Shown here: in pieces, positions 1 to 10,079 of the stretch
Layout of the letters: each line of letters begins with the position of its first letter
Numbering within the stretch: the first letter of the stretch is position 1
Source: Acetobacteraceae bacterium
Lineage (GTDB): Bacteria > Pseudomonadota > Alphaproteobacteria > Acetobacterales > Acetobacteraceae
Assembly (NCBI GenBank): GCA_025352375.1
Contig: JANXTL010000228.1
Span: 1-64,000, forward strand
Length of the DNA: 64,000 bases
Reading direction: 5' to 3'
The notes under the pieces: generated by a model
The model's database searches: none
The model's input: only the letters and a program-made list of their open reading frames with translations
Told to the model about the DNA's origin: nothing
Position numbers and translations under genes: made by a program

Positions 1-56
1 GCTTAGACCATGATCCAACGTCGAGATCGCATGCAACCTCAAACGATCATGGTCTA
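1..56 (+). repeat. Partial copy of the 117-bp dispersed MITE-like repeat (TAGACCATGATC...GATCATGGTCTA module), cut by the window edge
   Basis: Near-identical to 1900-1955; 12-bp perfect inverted repeat TAGACCATGATC/GATCATGGTCTA. Confidence 0.85.
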
Positions 57-92
57 GGGTATGAGCGCATGAGACAGATCACGTCACTCAAG

Positions 93-120
93 GTCATGGC
101 GGGTGGTAGCCCGCCATGAC
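93..120. repeat. Perfect 11-bp-stem hairpin
   Basis: GTCATGGCGGG-TGGTAG-CCCGCCATGAC. Confidence 0.7.
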
Positions 121-204
121 GATGCGGGAACGGCCGAGCAACTAAGGCAACGCCGGCAAGTAAGTGCGTCAGCACGCCGGCAAAGTTGCCGTTCAAAACA
201 AGAG

Positions 205-260
205 CTTAGGCCCTGTCCGATCCGCATGATCGATTCGATTATCTTTGGACAGGGCCTAAG
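205..260. repeat. 56-bp palindromic element with 14-bp perfect terminal inverted repeats
   Basis: CTTAGGCCCTGTCC (205-218) / GGACAGGGCCTAAG (247-260). Confidence 0.75.
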
Positions 261-329
261 TTCCAGCGATATAGGTCACCAGATCGTCCGACCCATTGCC
301 CAACGGGCGCTCCTTCAGCCCGTCCGCCC

Positions 330-507
330 TTACCGAAAACCCCCGATGACAACCAGTTCGGGCTTGAAGGCATGCAGCGCCGAACCGGGATCCAGTACCT
401 CCTGCACGTACGCCCCGAATGGGGCCTGGTACATGATCGGAAAGACGCCTTCGCGCAGCACGCCGCATGCCACCGCGCCGCCGGGGCGATCGGGCGGTCA
501 AGCATAC
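330..507 (-). pseudogene. Possible remnant of an FkbH-like/HAD-IIIC protein N-terminal region
   Basis: Minus-strand frame reads GGAVACGVLREGVFPIMYQAPFGAYVQEVLDPGSALHAFKPELVVIGGFR*, similar to recalled FkbH N-terminal motif (QEVLDPxSALHAFxPDxVV); stops on both sides. Confidence 0.35.
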
Positions 508-608
508 GGTGGGTCCCTCTTCCAGCGTTCGGTGCCGTCATGGTGCCGATAGGTGCCTCCGCGCTATCGCGTTGCGATTGAGGGGTACGCCGGTTTATAC
601 GAACCGGC

Positions 609-1757
609 ATGAGCGAGATATCCGACGCACTGCCCGCGGTCAGCGACCGCGACCTGGTGCTGCAATTCGAAAGTCTGGGCGACAATTGCGAGCTTGGTCT
701 GGTCCAGCGCCGCCTGGGCGCGGAACCTCTGGGCCTGTTCCGCTTCGCCGGCACCCCGCTCCGCAACATGTTGCGCGCCATGGAAGCCCGGTTCGCCGGC
801 ATTGCCGAACCGGAACAGGTGCGGCTGCAGCCCGAGCATGGCGAATACATGATCCGGCTCACGAAATACGATTTTATTTATCATGCCGATGCGAAAATCG
901 GAGATGTTGAACCGGAGGTGCTGCACCGCCAGCAGACGCGCACCGTCCGCTTTCTGGCCCAAAAGCTGCTCGGCGATCTAGAGAATCCCGAAAAAATATT
1001 TGTGTTTAAACAGAATGAACCGCTGAGCGCGATCGATCTGGTCGACCTGCGCGCCACTTTGTCGCGCTTCGGCCCGTCCACACTGCTCTGGGTCGCCGAG
1101 GCCTGCCCCGGCCATCCGCCTGGCACCGTCGATGTCATCGACTGGACCTTCATGGTCGGGTACGTGCGGCGGTTGGCGCCGCGGCAGAACGTGCCGGACC
1201 TCGATGTCGAGTCCTGGGTGACGGTGCTGCGTCGTGCCTGGGCGATGTGGCCGGCACGTCGGTCCGCGGGGGTGGCCGAACCGGTCATTGCGCCGCCTCC
1301 GTTATCCCCCGCGCCATTGCCCGTGGGCCGGGTCGATGCGGTGTTCGGTGTGGACGGCAACGCCGACAAAATGACAGGGTTCGGATGGTCCGCGCAGGAA
1401 AACGGTTTCGCCTGGTCGATCGGCGATCGCAGCTTGCTGACGCTCGACGCGCCATCCGACGCCAGCGACTACTGGCTGGAGATGGATGTCGCCCCCTACA
1501 CCGCCCCCCCATCTGTCCCGCACCAGAGTCTGACGGTGATGGTGAACGGCACGCAAGTTCATCGGTTCGAGCCGCTGGATCGCGGGATGGTCGGATGTCC
1601 GGTCGCGGGGAGCTTGATACGAGGCCGGAAGAAGATCGACATCTTGCTGGAACATCCCCTCGCAGCGAGTCCGAGGGATGTCGCCGGTGAGCATGACGAT
1701 CGGCGGTTGGCGATCGCGTTCCGGCGATTGTCCTTGGTTTGCGCACCTATGGAATAG
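609..1757 (+). CDS. Conserved hypothetical protein with N-terminal 'FESLGDNCELGLVQRRLGAEPLGLFRFAG' domain
   Basis: 382-aa ORF; motif recalled from alphaproteobacterial polysaccharide-associated proteins. Confidence 0.7.
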   Translation: MSEISDALPAVSDRDLVLQFESLGDNCELGLVQRRLGAEPLGLFRFAGTPLRNMLRAMEARFAGIAEPEQVRLQPEHGEYMIRLTKYDFIYHADAKIGDVEPEVLHRQQTRTVRFLAQKLLGDLENPEKIFVFKQNEPLSAIDLVDLRATLSRFGPSTLLWVAEACPGHPPGTVDVIDWTFMVGYVRRLAPRQNVPDLDVESWVTVLRRAWAMWPARRSAGVAEPVIAPPPLSPAPLPVGRVDAVFGVDGNADKMTGFGWSAQENGFAWSIGDRSLLTLDAPSDASDYWLEMDVAPYTAPPSVPHQSLTVMVNGTQVHRFEPLDRGMVGCPVAGSLIRGRKKIDILLEHPLAASPRDVAGEHDDRRLAIAFRRLSLVCAPME

Positions 1758-1838
1758 GACGGAATAAGCATCCATTAGTCGTTTGACCGTGCCGGTGTGG
1801 TCGTACCACTCTCCTGGGACCCGGTGACCGACGCGGCT

Positions 1839-1955
1839 TAGAGCGTGATCGCCTGAGGTTGACTTCAACCTCGGGCGTGAATCACAATCTCAAACAAAGG
1901 CTTAGACCATGATCCAACGCCGAGATCGCATGCAACCTCAAACGATCATGGTCTA
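1839..1955 (+). repeat. 117-bp MITE-like repeat, copy 2
   Basis: TAGAGCGTGATC...GAGGTTGACTTCAACCTC...TAGACCATGATC...GATCATGGTCTA. Confidence 0.9.
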
Positions 1956-2017
1956 GTCTCACCGCCCAAACCGGACGATCATCCACCCCAACGTCGCCCC
2001 AACGGAGCAACGCCACC

Positions 2018-3127
2018 ATGCCGAAAACCGTCCTCTATGCCAGCGTCGGCCGGAACACGACAACGTACGACATTGACGTCGCCGCCTGCGCTTTGAGACC
2101 GAAGGGCACGATCTCATCGCCGGCGAACGTGCAGTACATCTGGCCGCACGCGAACCGGAGATACCTCTACGTCGCTTCGACCGACAGCGGCTCGGGGATG
2201 GCGGGCGGCGGCAGCAACCACCACCTGACCGCCTACCGCATCGATCCCTCCGGCGCGTTGTCGCAGCACGGTACCCCGATCCCGCTGCCGACCCGGCCTA
2301 TCCATATGGCGACCGACATCCCGTCGGAACACATCCTGGTCGCGTTTAATAACCCGCCCGCCGTGCGCGTATATAAGATCGACCCCGACGGCACGCCGGG
2401 CGCCGAGGTGCCGCAATCCTCGTCCATTAACCCCGGCATTTTCCCGCACCAGGTGCTGGCGACTCCCGACAACAGCCAGGTCATCCTGGTCGCCCGCGGG
2501 TTCGACGCCACCGCCACGAAGCCCGAGGACCCCGGGGCCCTGCACGTCTTCGATTTCGCGGGCGGCATCCTGTCAAACCAGCAAACAGTAGCTCCGAACG
2601 GCGGCTACGGTTTCGGACCGAGGCACCTCGACTTCCACCTGACGCAGCCCTGGATCTACGTCTCGCTGGAGCGGCAGAACCAGATCGCGTTCTTCAGGCG
2701 CACCGTCGGCAAACTGACCCCGGACGCCCTGTCGCGGGTGGACACGCTGCTGCACGACCAACCGCAGAGCGACCACCAGCTTGTGGGCACCGTGCATGTC
2801 CACCCGAACGGGCGGTTTGCGTACGTCGCCAACCGTTCGCGGAACCATATCGGCCAGAACAGCATGGCGGTTTTCGCGCTCGATCAGGCGGGCATGCCGA
2901 CCCGCATCCAGAACGTGGACACGCATGGCGTGCACCCCCGCACATTCCACATCGATCCCTCAGGCAAAATGATGGTGGTGGCGCATATCGAGGGCTCGGG
3001 GCACATCCCCTGCCGCCTCACCACCTTCCGCATCGGCGATGACGGCAAGCTGACCTTCGTCAACGCCTACGACATCGAAACCGGCGGAAAATTCATGTGG
3101 TGGGCGGGGATGGTTACCCTCCCGTAG
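2018..3127 (+). CDS. Lactonase-family beta-propeller protein (6-phosphogluconolactonase-like)
   Basis: 369-aa ORF with YVAS/HPNGRFAYVANR-type repeats. Confidence 0.8.
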   Translation: MPKTVLYASVGRNTTTYDIDVAACALRPKGTISSPANVQYIWPHANRRYLYVASTDSGSGMAGGGSNHHLTAYRIDPSGALSQHGTPIPLPTRPIHMATDIPSEHILVAFNNPPAVRVYKIDPDGTPGAEVPQSSSINPGIFPHQVLATPDNSQVILVARGFDATATKPEDPGALHVFDFAGGILSNQQTVAPNGGYGFGPRHLDFHLTQPWIYVSLERQNQIAFFRRTVGKLTPDALSRVDTLLHDQPQSDHQLVGTVHVHPNGRFAYVANRSRNHIGQNSMAVFALDQAGMPTRIQNVDTHGVHPRTFHIDPSGKMMVVAHIEGSGHIPCRLTTFRIGDDGKLTFVNAYDIETGGKFMWWAGMVTLP

Positions 3128-3860
3128 CCGCCAGCGCCGCCGCGTAAGCCGCGACGGTGGGGCCGAAGCCAAGCTCCAGCGCGTCGGCGGTGAGTTCGTG
3201 GCCGATCGAAGCCTCCGCGAGGAACGGCACCGCTGCCATCAACGGCGGGATGTTGCGCAGGTTCAGGTCGTGCCCGGCGTTCACCACCAGGCCCGCGTCG
3301 CGAGCGGCCGCGGCCGTGGCGGCGATGGCCGACAACAACGCCGTATGGGTGCCGTGGTGGAAGGCGGCGGCGTAGGCCCCGGTGTAGATTTCGATCCCGT
3401 CCGCCCCGGCCTCCACAGCACGCGGCACCACCGCCGGGTCGGGATCGGTGAACAGGACGACCCGGCAGCCCAGTGCCTTGATCGCGGCGATAGCCGGCTT
3501 CGCCAACGCCATTTGGGCGAGGTCGAGCTTCCAGCCCTCCTCCGACGTGAACGCCTCCGGCGCGTCCGGCACCAGCGTGCATTGTTCCGGTAACGTCGTT
3601 CTGAGAATGTCCATCAGGCGCTCGTCCGGGTAGCCCTCGATATTGAATTCCACCGCTGGCCGGACGGGCTTCATCAATAAGGCCAGCGCCGGAACGTCCG
3701 ACCCGCGAATGTGCCGCTCGTCCGGCCGGGGGTGCACGGTCAAACCACGAGCGCCATGGTCCAGCGCGATGCGGGCGAAGTGCAGGACATGGGGCACCCC
3801 GGTGCGGCGCGCGTTGCGCAGCAGGGCGACCTTGTTGAGGTTGACGCTGAGACGGGCCAT
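3114..3860 (-). CDS. pdxJ: Pyridoxine 5'-phosphate synthase
   Basis: MARLSVNLNKVALLRNARRTGVPHVLHFA...GLTVHPRPDERHIR, ...VNAGHDLN. Confidence 0.93.
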   Translation of the reverse strand: MARLSVNLNKVALLRNARRTGVPHVLHFARIALDHGARGLTVHPRPDERHIRGSDVPALALLMKPVRPAVEFNIEGYPDERLMDILRTTLPEQCTLVPDAPEAFTSEEGWKLDLAQMALAKPAIAAIKALGCRVVLFTDPDPAVVPRAVEAGADGIEIYTGAYAAAFHHGTHTALLSAIAATAAAARDAGLVVNAGHDLNLRNIPPLMAAVPFLAEASIGHELTADALELGFGPTVAAYAAALAATGG

Positions 3861-5809
3861 CAGCGCCTCAACACCAAGCCGATTTCCTCTAACGTCATCG
3901 GGTCCTCGATGGTCGGCGGAGTCGCCACCGTCTCACCATCTGCGATGCGGCGAATGACGGCGCGCAGGATTTTACCGGACCGCGTTTTGGGCAGCCGAGG
4001 CACCACGCGGGCATCACGGAACGCCGCCACCGGCCCAATCCGCTCCCGGATCAACGCTACCAGCTCGGCGGCTATTTCCGCTTCTGGCCGGTTCACCCCG
4101 TATTTTAGCACCACCAACCCGAGCGGGGTCTGGCCCTTCAGTTCGTCCTTGGCACCGATCACGGCGCATTCGGCGACGTCTTTGTGGGAGGCCAACACCT
4201 CCTCCATCGATCCCGTCGACAGGCGGTGGCCGGCGACGTTGATGATGTCGTCGGTGCGTCCCATCACCCAGACGTCGCCGTTTTCGTCCACCATGCCGGC
4301 GTCGCCGGTGCGGTACCAGCCTGGAAAATCGGTAAGATATGACGTCCGGTAGCCTTCGTCGTTCTGCCACAGTGTTGGGCCGCAGCCGGGCGGCAGCGGC
4401 AGGCGCACGGACAGGTTGCCGCTGGTGCCGCGCGGCAGTACGTGCCCATCGTCGTCCAGCGCGTGCAGGTCGTAGCCGGGGCAGGGGCGCCCGCCCGATC
4501 CCGGCAGGAACGGGAACAGCCCGAATTCGCGGAAGCCCGAGGTAATCGCCCAGCCGGTTTCCGTCTGCCACCAATGGTCGACCACCGGTTTCTGCAAAAG
4601 CTCCTGCGCCCAAACGGCGGTCGGGGGATCGCAGCGCTCCCCGGCGAGGAACAGCGTCTCCAGCCCCGACAAGTCGTACTGGGCCAGGAGCTTGCCGTCG
4701 GGGTCCTGCTGCTTAATGGCGCGCATGGCGGTCGGGGCGGTGAACAACGCCTTCACCTTGTGTTGGGCGCAGACCCGCCAGAACGCGCCGGCGTCCGGCG
4801 TTCCGACCGGCTTGCCTTCGTACATGATCGACGTGCAGCCCCGCAGCAGCGGGGCGTAGACGATGTAGCTGTGTCCCACGACCCAACCGACGTCGGAGGC
4901 TGCCCAGTATGTGTCGCCGGCCTCCACCCCGTAGAGCATCTTCATGGAGCTCCACAGCGCCACCGCGTGCCCACCATTGTCGCGCACCACGCCCTTGGGC
5001 CGGCCGGTCGTGCCTGAGGTATAAAGGATATACAGAGGATCGGTGGCCTTCACCGGCACGCAATCGTGCGGTGCGGCGGCGGCCTCAACCTCCAGCAGAT
5101 CGTGGTCGCGGCCTGGGATCAGTTCGCAGGGCGACTGCTCGCGCTGGAGAATAAGGCACGCGTCGGGCTTGTGCGGCGACAGGCCGATCGCGGCGTCGAG
5201 CAACGGCTTGTATTTGACGATCCGTCCCGGCTCCAACCCGCAGGAGGCGGAGATTATGACCTTGGGCTTGGCATCGGCGATGCGGGTGGCAAGCTCCGCC
5301 GCGGCGAAACCGCCGAACACGACCGAGTGCACCGCGCCCAGGCGGGCGCAGGCGAGCATGCCGATGGCGGCTTCGGGGACCATGGGCATGTAGAGAATAA
5401 CGCGGTCGCCGCGTGTTACGCCCAAACCGGCCAACGCACCCGCCAATTTCGACACCCGGTTTAGCAGGTCGCTGTAGGTGAAGGTCTTCAGTTGCCCGGT
5501 CATGGGGCTATCCCAGATCAACGCTGCCTGTTCGCCGCGCCCGCCGGCGACATGCCGGTCGATGCAGTTGAAGCAGGTGTTCAACTCCCCGCCCGCGAAC
5601 CATTGGCCGTAGGCGCCCAGGCTGGGATCGAATACGGTGTCCCATCGCTTGGTCCAGTCGATGCCCTCGGCCGCTTTCGCCCACCAGGCATGCGGATCCG
5701 CCCGCCACTCGCCATAGGCTTTGTCGTACAGCGCGGCATCGTTCATCGCGGCGTTCCCCGATTGCGTATCTGCGGCGTGCTTGTCACGCCGAGACAGGGC
5801 TGTGGTCAA
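3860..5809 (-). CDS. prpE: Propionate--CoA ligase-like acyl-CoA synthetase
   Basis: AMP-binding motif YTSGTTGRPKGV; N-term ...FNCIDRHV; C-term RSGKILRAVIR. Actual start may be at an internal Met. Confidence 0.8.
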   Translation of the reverse strand: MTTALSRRDKHAADTQSGNAAMNDAALYDKAYGEWRADPHAWWAKAAEGIDWTKRWDTVFDPSLGAYGQWFAGGELNTCFNCIDRHVAGGRGEQAALIWDSPMTGQLKTFTYSDLLNRVSKLAGALAGLGVTRGDRVILYMPMVPEAAIGMLACARLGAVHSVVFGGFAAAELATRIADAKPKVIISASCGLEPGRIVKYKPLLDAAIGLSPHKPDACLILQREQSPCELIPGRDHDLLEVEAAAAPHDCVPVKATDPLYILYTSGTTGRPKGVVRDNGGHAVALWSSMKMLYGVEAGDTYWAASDVGWVVGHSYIVYAPLLRGCTSIMYEGKPVGTPDAGAFWRVCAQHKVKALFTAPTAMRAIKQQDPDGKLLAQYDLSGLETLFLAGERCDPPTAVWAQELLQKPVVDHWWQTETGWAITSGFREFGLFPFLPGSGGRPCPGYDLHALDDDGHVLPRGTSGNLSVRLPLPPGCGPTLWQNDEGYRTSYLTDFPGWYRTGDAGMVDENGDVWVMGRTDDIINVAGHRLSTGSMEEVLASHKDVAECAVIGAKDELKGQTPLGLVVLKYGVNRPEAEIAAELVALIRERIGPVAAFRDARVVPRLPKTRSGKILRAVIRRIADGETVATPPTIEDPMTLEEIGLVLRR

Positions 5810-5846
5810 GCGGAAGAACTTGCGCCACGACCCAGGTCAATGGTTC

Positions 5847-5963
5847 TAGAGCGTGATCGCCTGAGGTTGACTTCAACCTCGGGCGTGAATCACCCTCTCA
5901 AACAGAGGCTTAGACCATGATCGAACGCCGAGATCGCGTGCAACCTCAAAAGATCATGGTCTA
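5847..5963 (+). repeat. 117-bp MITE-like repeat, copy 3
   Basis: Same structure and length as copy 2; lies between the divergent prpE-like and SDR genes. Confidence 0.9.
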
Positions 5964-5992
5964 AGGCGGCGACGAAAACAGGAGATAATCGG

Positions 5993-6754
5993 ATGCAACT
6001 GAACGGCATGGCGGCAATCGTAACCGGCGGCGGTTCCGGCCTGGGGGCGGCAACGGCCGAACGCCTCGCGAAGGCCGGCTGCCGCGTGGCCGCGTTGGAC
6101 ATCCACGAAGCCGCCGCCCAAGCCACGGCCGCACGCTCCGGCGGTATCGGGATCAAGTGCGATGTGGCTGACTCTGCCTCGGCCGAGGCCGCCATCGCCG
6201 CCGCCCGCGCCGCCCATGGTCCCGTCCGCATCCTGGTGAACTGCGCCGGTATCGGTAACGCCGGGCGCATCGTCGGACGGGAGGGGCCGCTGAAACTGGA
6301 CGCGTTCGAGCGCGTTATCCGCGTCAACCTGATCGGCACGTTCAACATGCTGCGCCTTGCCGCCGCCGAGATGTCCGAAAACGAGCCGCTCGAGGAAAAT
6401 GAGCGTGGGGTCATCGTCAATACCGCCTCCATCGCCGCTTTCGACGGCCAGGTGGGGCAAGCTGCCTACGCCGCGTCGAAGGGCGGCGTAGTCAGCCTGA
6501 CGCTGCCGGCGGCCCGCGAACTGGCCCGCGTGGGCGTGCGGGTCATGACGATCGCCCCTGGGCTGTTCCAAACCCCGATGGTGGCACAACTCCCGCCCGA
6601 AATTCAGGCCAGCCTTGGGGCCAGCATTCCGTACCCGTCGCGTTTGGGTTTGCCCGAGGAATATGCGGCCCTGGTGGAACACATCGTCACCAACCGGTTC
6701 CTGAACGGGGAAACGATCCGGCTGGACGGTGCGCTGCGGATGGCACCCCGGTAG
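5993..6754 (+). CDS. SDR-family 3-hydroxyacyl-CoA dehydrogenase-like protein
   Basis: MAAIVTGGGSGLGAATAERLAKAG Rossmann motif; YAASKGG active site. Confidence 0.85.
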   Translation: MQLNGMAAIVTGGGSGLGAATAERLAKAGCRVAALDIHEAAAQATAARSGGIGIKCDVADSASAEAAIAAARAAHGPVRILVNCAGIGNAGRIVGREGPLKLDAFERVIRVNLIGTFNMLRLAAAEMSENEPLEENERGVIVNTASIAAFDGQVGQAAYAASKGGVVSLTLPAARELARVGVRVMTIAPGLFQTPMVAQLPPEIQASLGASIPYPSRLGLPEEYAALVEHIVTNRFLNGETIRLDGALRMAPR

Positions 6755-6804
6755 GGGAGGGGGAGAGTTCTCCTGCTTTCCATTTTAAATCCCGTCCATC
6801 CGGC

Positions 6805-8820
6805 TTGACTTTTCGGCCATTCCTCCCGATACCGCGCCCGTTGCGCGTGAGCGGGCGTCCGGCGCCGGGTATTCGGCCTCCCGGACTTTCGGCCCTGGGC
6901 GCGATCGTTGCAGAAAAGTCCGCAACCCAGCCATCGACAGGACCCGATTTGACCGACCCCTCGACCGCCCCGGCGGAACCGACCGACCATGCGCCGCATG
7001 ATGCTTTCCAAGCCGGCGAACCGGTAACCGCGCCCGAACCGATGGCGCCCGAACCGGTTGTTTCCGTCGATGTAATGGAAGTGCCCGTTCCGGTGGAGGC
7101 GGAAACCGCCGAACCGACTGACGAGTCCCTCACAGCCCAGGAAGAAGCCGACGCCTGGGGCTCGGACGACGACGAAACGCCGCAACCGGCCCTTCCCGAC
7201 GAACCGCCGCGCCCGTTATTCTCCGACCTCGGGCTATCGGAAGCTGTGCTGCAAGCCATCGCCGATATGGGCTACCGCCACCCGACGCCAATCCAGGAAC
7301 AGGCGATCCCCTACGTCCTGATGGGCCGCGACGTGATGGGCACCGCGCAGACTGGCACTGGCAAGACCGCTGGGTTCACGCTGCCGATGCTCGATATCCT
7401 CTCGGGTTCCCGAGCGCGGGCTCGTATGCCGCGCAGCCTGATTCTGGAGCCGACGCGCGAGCTGGCGCTGCAGGTCGCCGAAAATTTTGTCATGTATGGC
7501 AAATACCTGAAGCTGACGCACGCTTTGATCATCGGCGGCGAAAGCATGTCGGACCAGAAAGAGGCTCTGAACAAAGGCGTGGACGTACTGATCGCCACGC
7601 CCGGCCGCCTGATCGACATGTTCGAGCGCGGCACCATCCTGCTGACGGATGCCAAATTGCTGGTGATCGACGAAGCCGACCGCATGCTGGACATGGGCTT
7701 CATCCCGGACGTTGAACGCATTGTCGCGATGCTGCCCAAGACCCGGCAGACGCTGTTTTTCTCCGCCACCATGGGGCCGGAGATCAAGCGGCTGGCGGAC
7801 GCCTTCCTGCAGAACCCGAAGGAAATAGCGGTTTCCCGCCCGGCCTCGGTCGCGACCACCATCACCGAGGGGCTTGCCCTGGTCGCTGAGCACGACAAGC
7901 GGGAGGCATTGCGCCACCTGATCCGGACCGAGAACGTGCAGAACGCCCTGATCTTCTGCAACCGCAAGGTCGACGTCGACATCCTGTTCAAGTCGCTGCG
8001 CTCGCACAAATTCGACGTGGGCGCGTTGCACGGCGACATGGCGCAGACGGTGCGCTTCGCCACGCTGGAGAAATTCAAGGCCAACGAACTGCGGCTGCTG
8101 GTGTGCAGCGATGTGGCCGCGCGCGGCCTCGACATCGGCGGACTGTCGCACGTGTTCAACTTCGACGTGCCGCATCATGCCGAAGACTACGTGCACCGCA
8201 TCGGCCGCACCGGACGAGCCGGCCTGGCGGGACGTGCGTTCACCATCGCCGCGCCGACCGACCGGTTCGCGGTGGAAGCTATTGAAAAACTGACTGGCCA
8301 TGCCATTCCGCCGGTCACCGTCGAAGGCCTCGATCCCGTGGATTGGGCGGAGGACGACGGCCGCAAGCGCCGTGGCCGGGGCGGCCCGAAGAAAGGTGCC
8401 GCTGCTGCCCCACGCAAATCCGCCGCGCGCGAGAAGGCGCCGCGGGAGGACAAGCCTATACGCGAAGACCGGCCTATACGCGAAGACCGGCCGATGCGCG
8501 AAGACCGGCCGATGCGCGAAGATCGGGCGCCACGAGACGACAAACCGTTGCGCGAAGGCCGGCCGCCGCGCGAACGGACCCCGCGCCCCCCGCGTGAGAT
8601 CGTGCCGGAGGTCGTCGAGCGCCACCCGGAACCTGTGCCGGCCGAACGGCCTCGGCCCGACCGCTATCGCGATCAACCGCGCGATTTCCGCCGCGAACGC
8701 GGGCGTCGCGACGACGATCTGGGTGCGGCGGTGCTGGGCTTCGGCGACGATGTGCCGGCGTTCATGCTGCTGCGCACCCGGGCGCCTCAACACATTCAGG
8801 AGACGGAGTCGGACGGATGA
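6805..8820 (+). CDS. DEAD/DEAH-box ATP-dependent RNA helicase (RhlE-like) with low-complexity tails; start uncertain
   Basis: [30 protein letters not shown] motifs. Confidence 0.92.
   Translation: MTFRPFLPIPRPLRVSGRPAPGIRPPGLSALGAIVAEKSATQPSTGPDLTDPSTAPAEPTDHAPHDAFQAGEPVTAPEPMAPEPVVSVDVMEVPVPVEAETAEPTDESLTAQEEADAWGSDDDETPQPALPDEPPRPLFSDLGLSEAVLQAIADMGYRHPTPIQEQAIPYVLMGRDVMGTAQTGTGKTAGFTLPMLDILSGSRARARMPRSLILEPTRELALQVAENFVMYGKYLKLTHALIIGGESMSDQKEALNKGVDVLIATPGRLIDMFERGTILLTDAKLLVIDEADRMLDMGFIPDVERIVAMLPKTRQTLFFSATMGPEIKRLADAFLQNPKEIAVSRPASVATTITEGLALVAEHDKREALRHLIRTENVQNALIFCNRKVDVDILFKSLRSHKFDVGALHGDMAQTVRFATLEKFKANELRLLVCSDVAARGLDIGGLSHVFNFDVPHHAEDYVHRIGRTGRAGLAGRAFTIAAPTDRFAVEAIEKLTGHAIPPVTVEGLDPVDWAEDDGRKRRGRGGPKKGAAAAPRKSAAREKAPREDKPIREDRPIREDRPMREDRPMREDRAPRDDKPLREGRPPRERTPRPPREIVPEVVERHPEPVPAERPRPDRYRDQPRDFRRERGRRDDDLGAAVLGFGDDVPAFMLLRTRAPQHIQETESDG
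8455..8526 (+). repeat. Four tandem 18-bp units in the helicase C-terminal tail
   Basis: cc(t/g)at(a/g)cgcgaaga(c/t)cgg x4, encoding P(I/M)REDR. Confidence 0.85.
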
Positions 8821-10004
8821 GCGCCAATCCCTTCAAGCCCTTCCAATGGGATGACGCGCTGCGTCTGGACTCTCAACTGTCCGAAGACGAGCGGGCCATT
8901 CGCAACGCGGCGCATGCCTACGCACAGGATAAGCTTTTTCCGCGCGTGCTGATGGCCAACCGCAATGAAACGTTCGATCGCGAGATCATGAACGAAATGG
9001 GCGAGATGGGGTTCCTCGGCGCCACGCTCGAAGGCTACGGCTGCGCCGGCGTGAACTACGTCAGCTACGGTTTGATTTCTCGGGAAGTGGAGCGCGTCGA
9101 TTCCGGGTATCGTTCCGCGTTTTCGGTGCAGTCTTCGCTGGTGATGTTCCCCATCCATGCGTTCGGGTCGGAGGAGCAACGCCAGAAATATCTGCCCCGG
9201 TTGCGAAGCGGCGAGGCCGTTGGTTGCTTTGGCCTGACCGAACCCGATGCTGGGTCCGATCCCGCATCGATGCGCACCCGTGCCAAGAAGGTCGATGGCG
9301 GGTTCCTTTTGAACGGGTCGAAGACCTGGATCACCAACGCGCCGATCGCCGATACGCTGATGGTGTGGGCGAAGGACGACGCCGGCGACATCCGCGGCTT
9401 CATCCTCGAACGCGGCATGAAGGGGCTCGAGCAGCCCAAGATCGAGGGTAAATTCTCGCTGCGGTGTTCCATCACCGGTATGATCATGATGCAGGACGTG
9501 TTTGTCCCGGCCGAGAACATGTTGCCTGGGGTTAAAGGCCTGCGAGGGCCGTTCTCCTGCCTGAACAATGCCCGTTACGGCATCGCCTGGGGCGCCCTCG
9601 GCGCCGCCGAGTTCTGCTGGCATGCGGCGCGGGACTATACCCTGAATCGCATGATGTTCGGCCGGCCCTTGGCGGCGACGCAGCTGATCCAGAAGAAACT
9701 GGCGGATATGCAGACCGAGATCACCCTTGGCCTGCAAGCGGTGTTGCAGCTTGGGCGCCTGATCGACGCGGAAAATGCCGCGCCGGAAATGATTAGTTTG
9801 CTGAAGCGCAACAATTGTGGCAAGTCGCTCGATATCGCGCGCGTTGCCCGCGACATGCACGGCGGCAACGGTATCGCCGACGAATACCATGTGATCCGCC
9901 ACGTGATGAACCTGGAAACGGTCAACACGTATGAGGGCACGCACGACGTGCATGCACTGATCCTGGGCCGCGCGCAGACGGGTATTTCGGCGTTTGGCGG
10001 ATGA
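8817..10004 (+). CDS. gcdH: Acyl-CoA dehydrogenase, glutaryl-CoA dehydrogenase-like
   Basis: [45 protein letters not shown]. Confidence 0.82.
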   Translation: MSANPFKPFQWDDALRLDSQLSEDERAIRNAAHAYAQDKLFPRVLMANRNETFDREIMNEMGEMGFLGATLEGYGCAGVNYVSYGLISREVERVDSGYRSAFSVQSSLVMFPIHAFGSEEQRQKYLPRLRSGEAVGCFGLTEPDAGSDPASMRTRAKKVDGGFLLNGSKTWITNAPIADTLMVWAKDDAGDIRGFILERGMKGLEQPKIEGKFSLRCSITGMIMMQDVFVPAENMLPGVKGLRGPFSCLNNARYGIAWGALGAAEFCWHAARDYTLNRMMFGRPLAATQLIQKKLADMQTEITLGLQAVLQLGRLIDAENAAPEMISLLKRNNCGKSLDIARVARDMHGGNGIADEYHVIRHVMNLETVNTYEGTHDVHALILGRAQTGISAFGG

Positions 10005-10016
10005 TTTAAGAAAGCT

Positions 10017-10052
10017 CTCCGCCTCCCCTTCAGGGAGAGGGCGGTTTCATTT
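10017..10052 (+). terminator. Candidate intrinsic terminator hairpin
   Basis: CCGCCTCCCCTTCAGGGAGAGGGCGG followed by TTTCATTT, 3' of the acyl-CoA dehydrogenase. Confidence 0.5.
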
Positions 10053-10079
10053 GCAATCACTTCGGTCCGTTACCAATTC

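Noticed and set aside
3114-3127. Overlapping 3' ends of the lactonase and pdxJ genes as a special regulatory arrangement
   Set aside because: A 14-bp convergent overlap is common in compact bacterial genomes and nothing else here suggests regulation.
8455-8526. CRISPR-like short direct repeats
   Set aside because: Units are contiguous, 18 bp, in-frame and inside a helicase gene, with no spacers; no CRISPR array was seen anywhere in the window.
7234-8793. Long antisense ORFs (e.g. 519 aa opposite the helicase, 492 aa opposite guaB)
   Set aside because: High-GC codon bias creates long open frames on the opposite strand. These sequences are His/Arg/Gly-rich low-complexity mirrors of well-supported genes.
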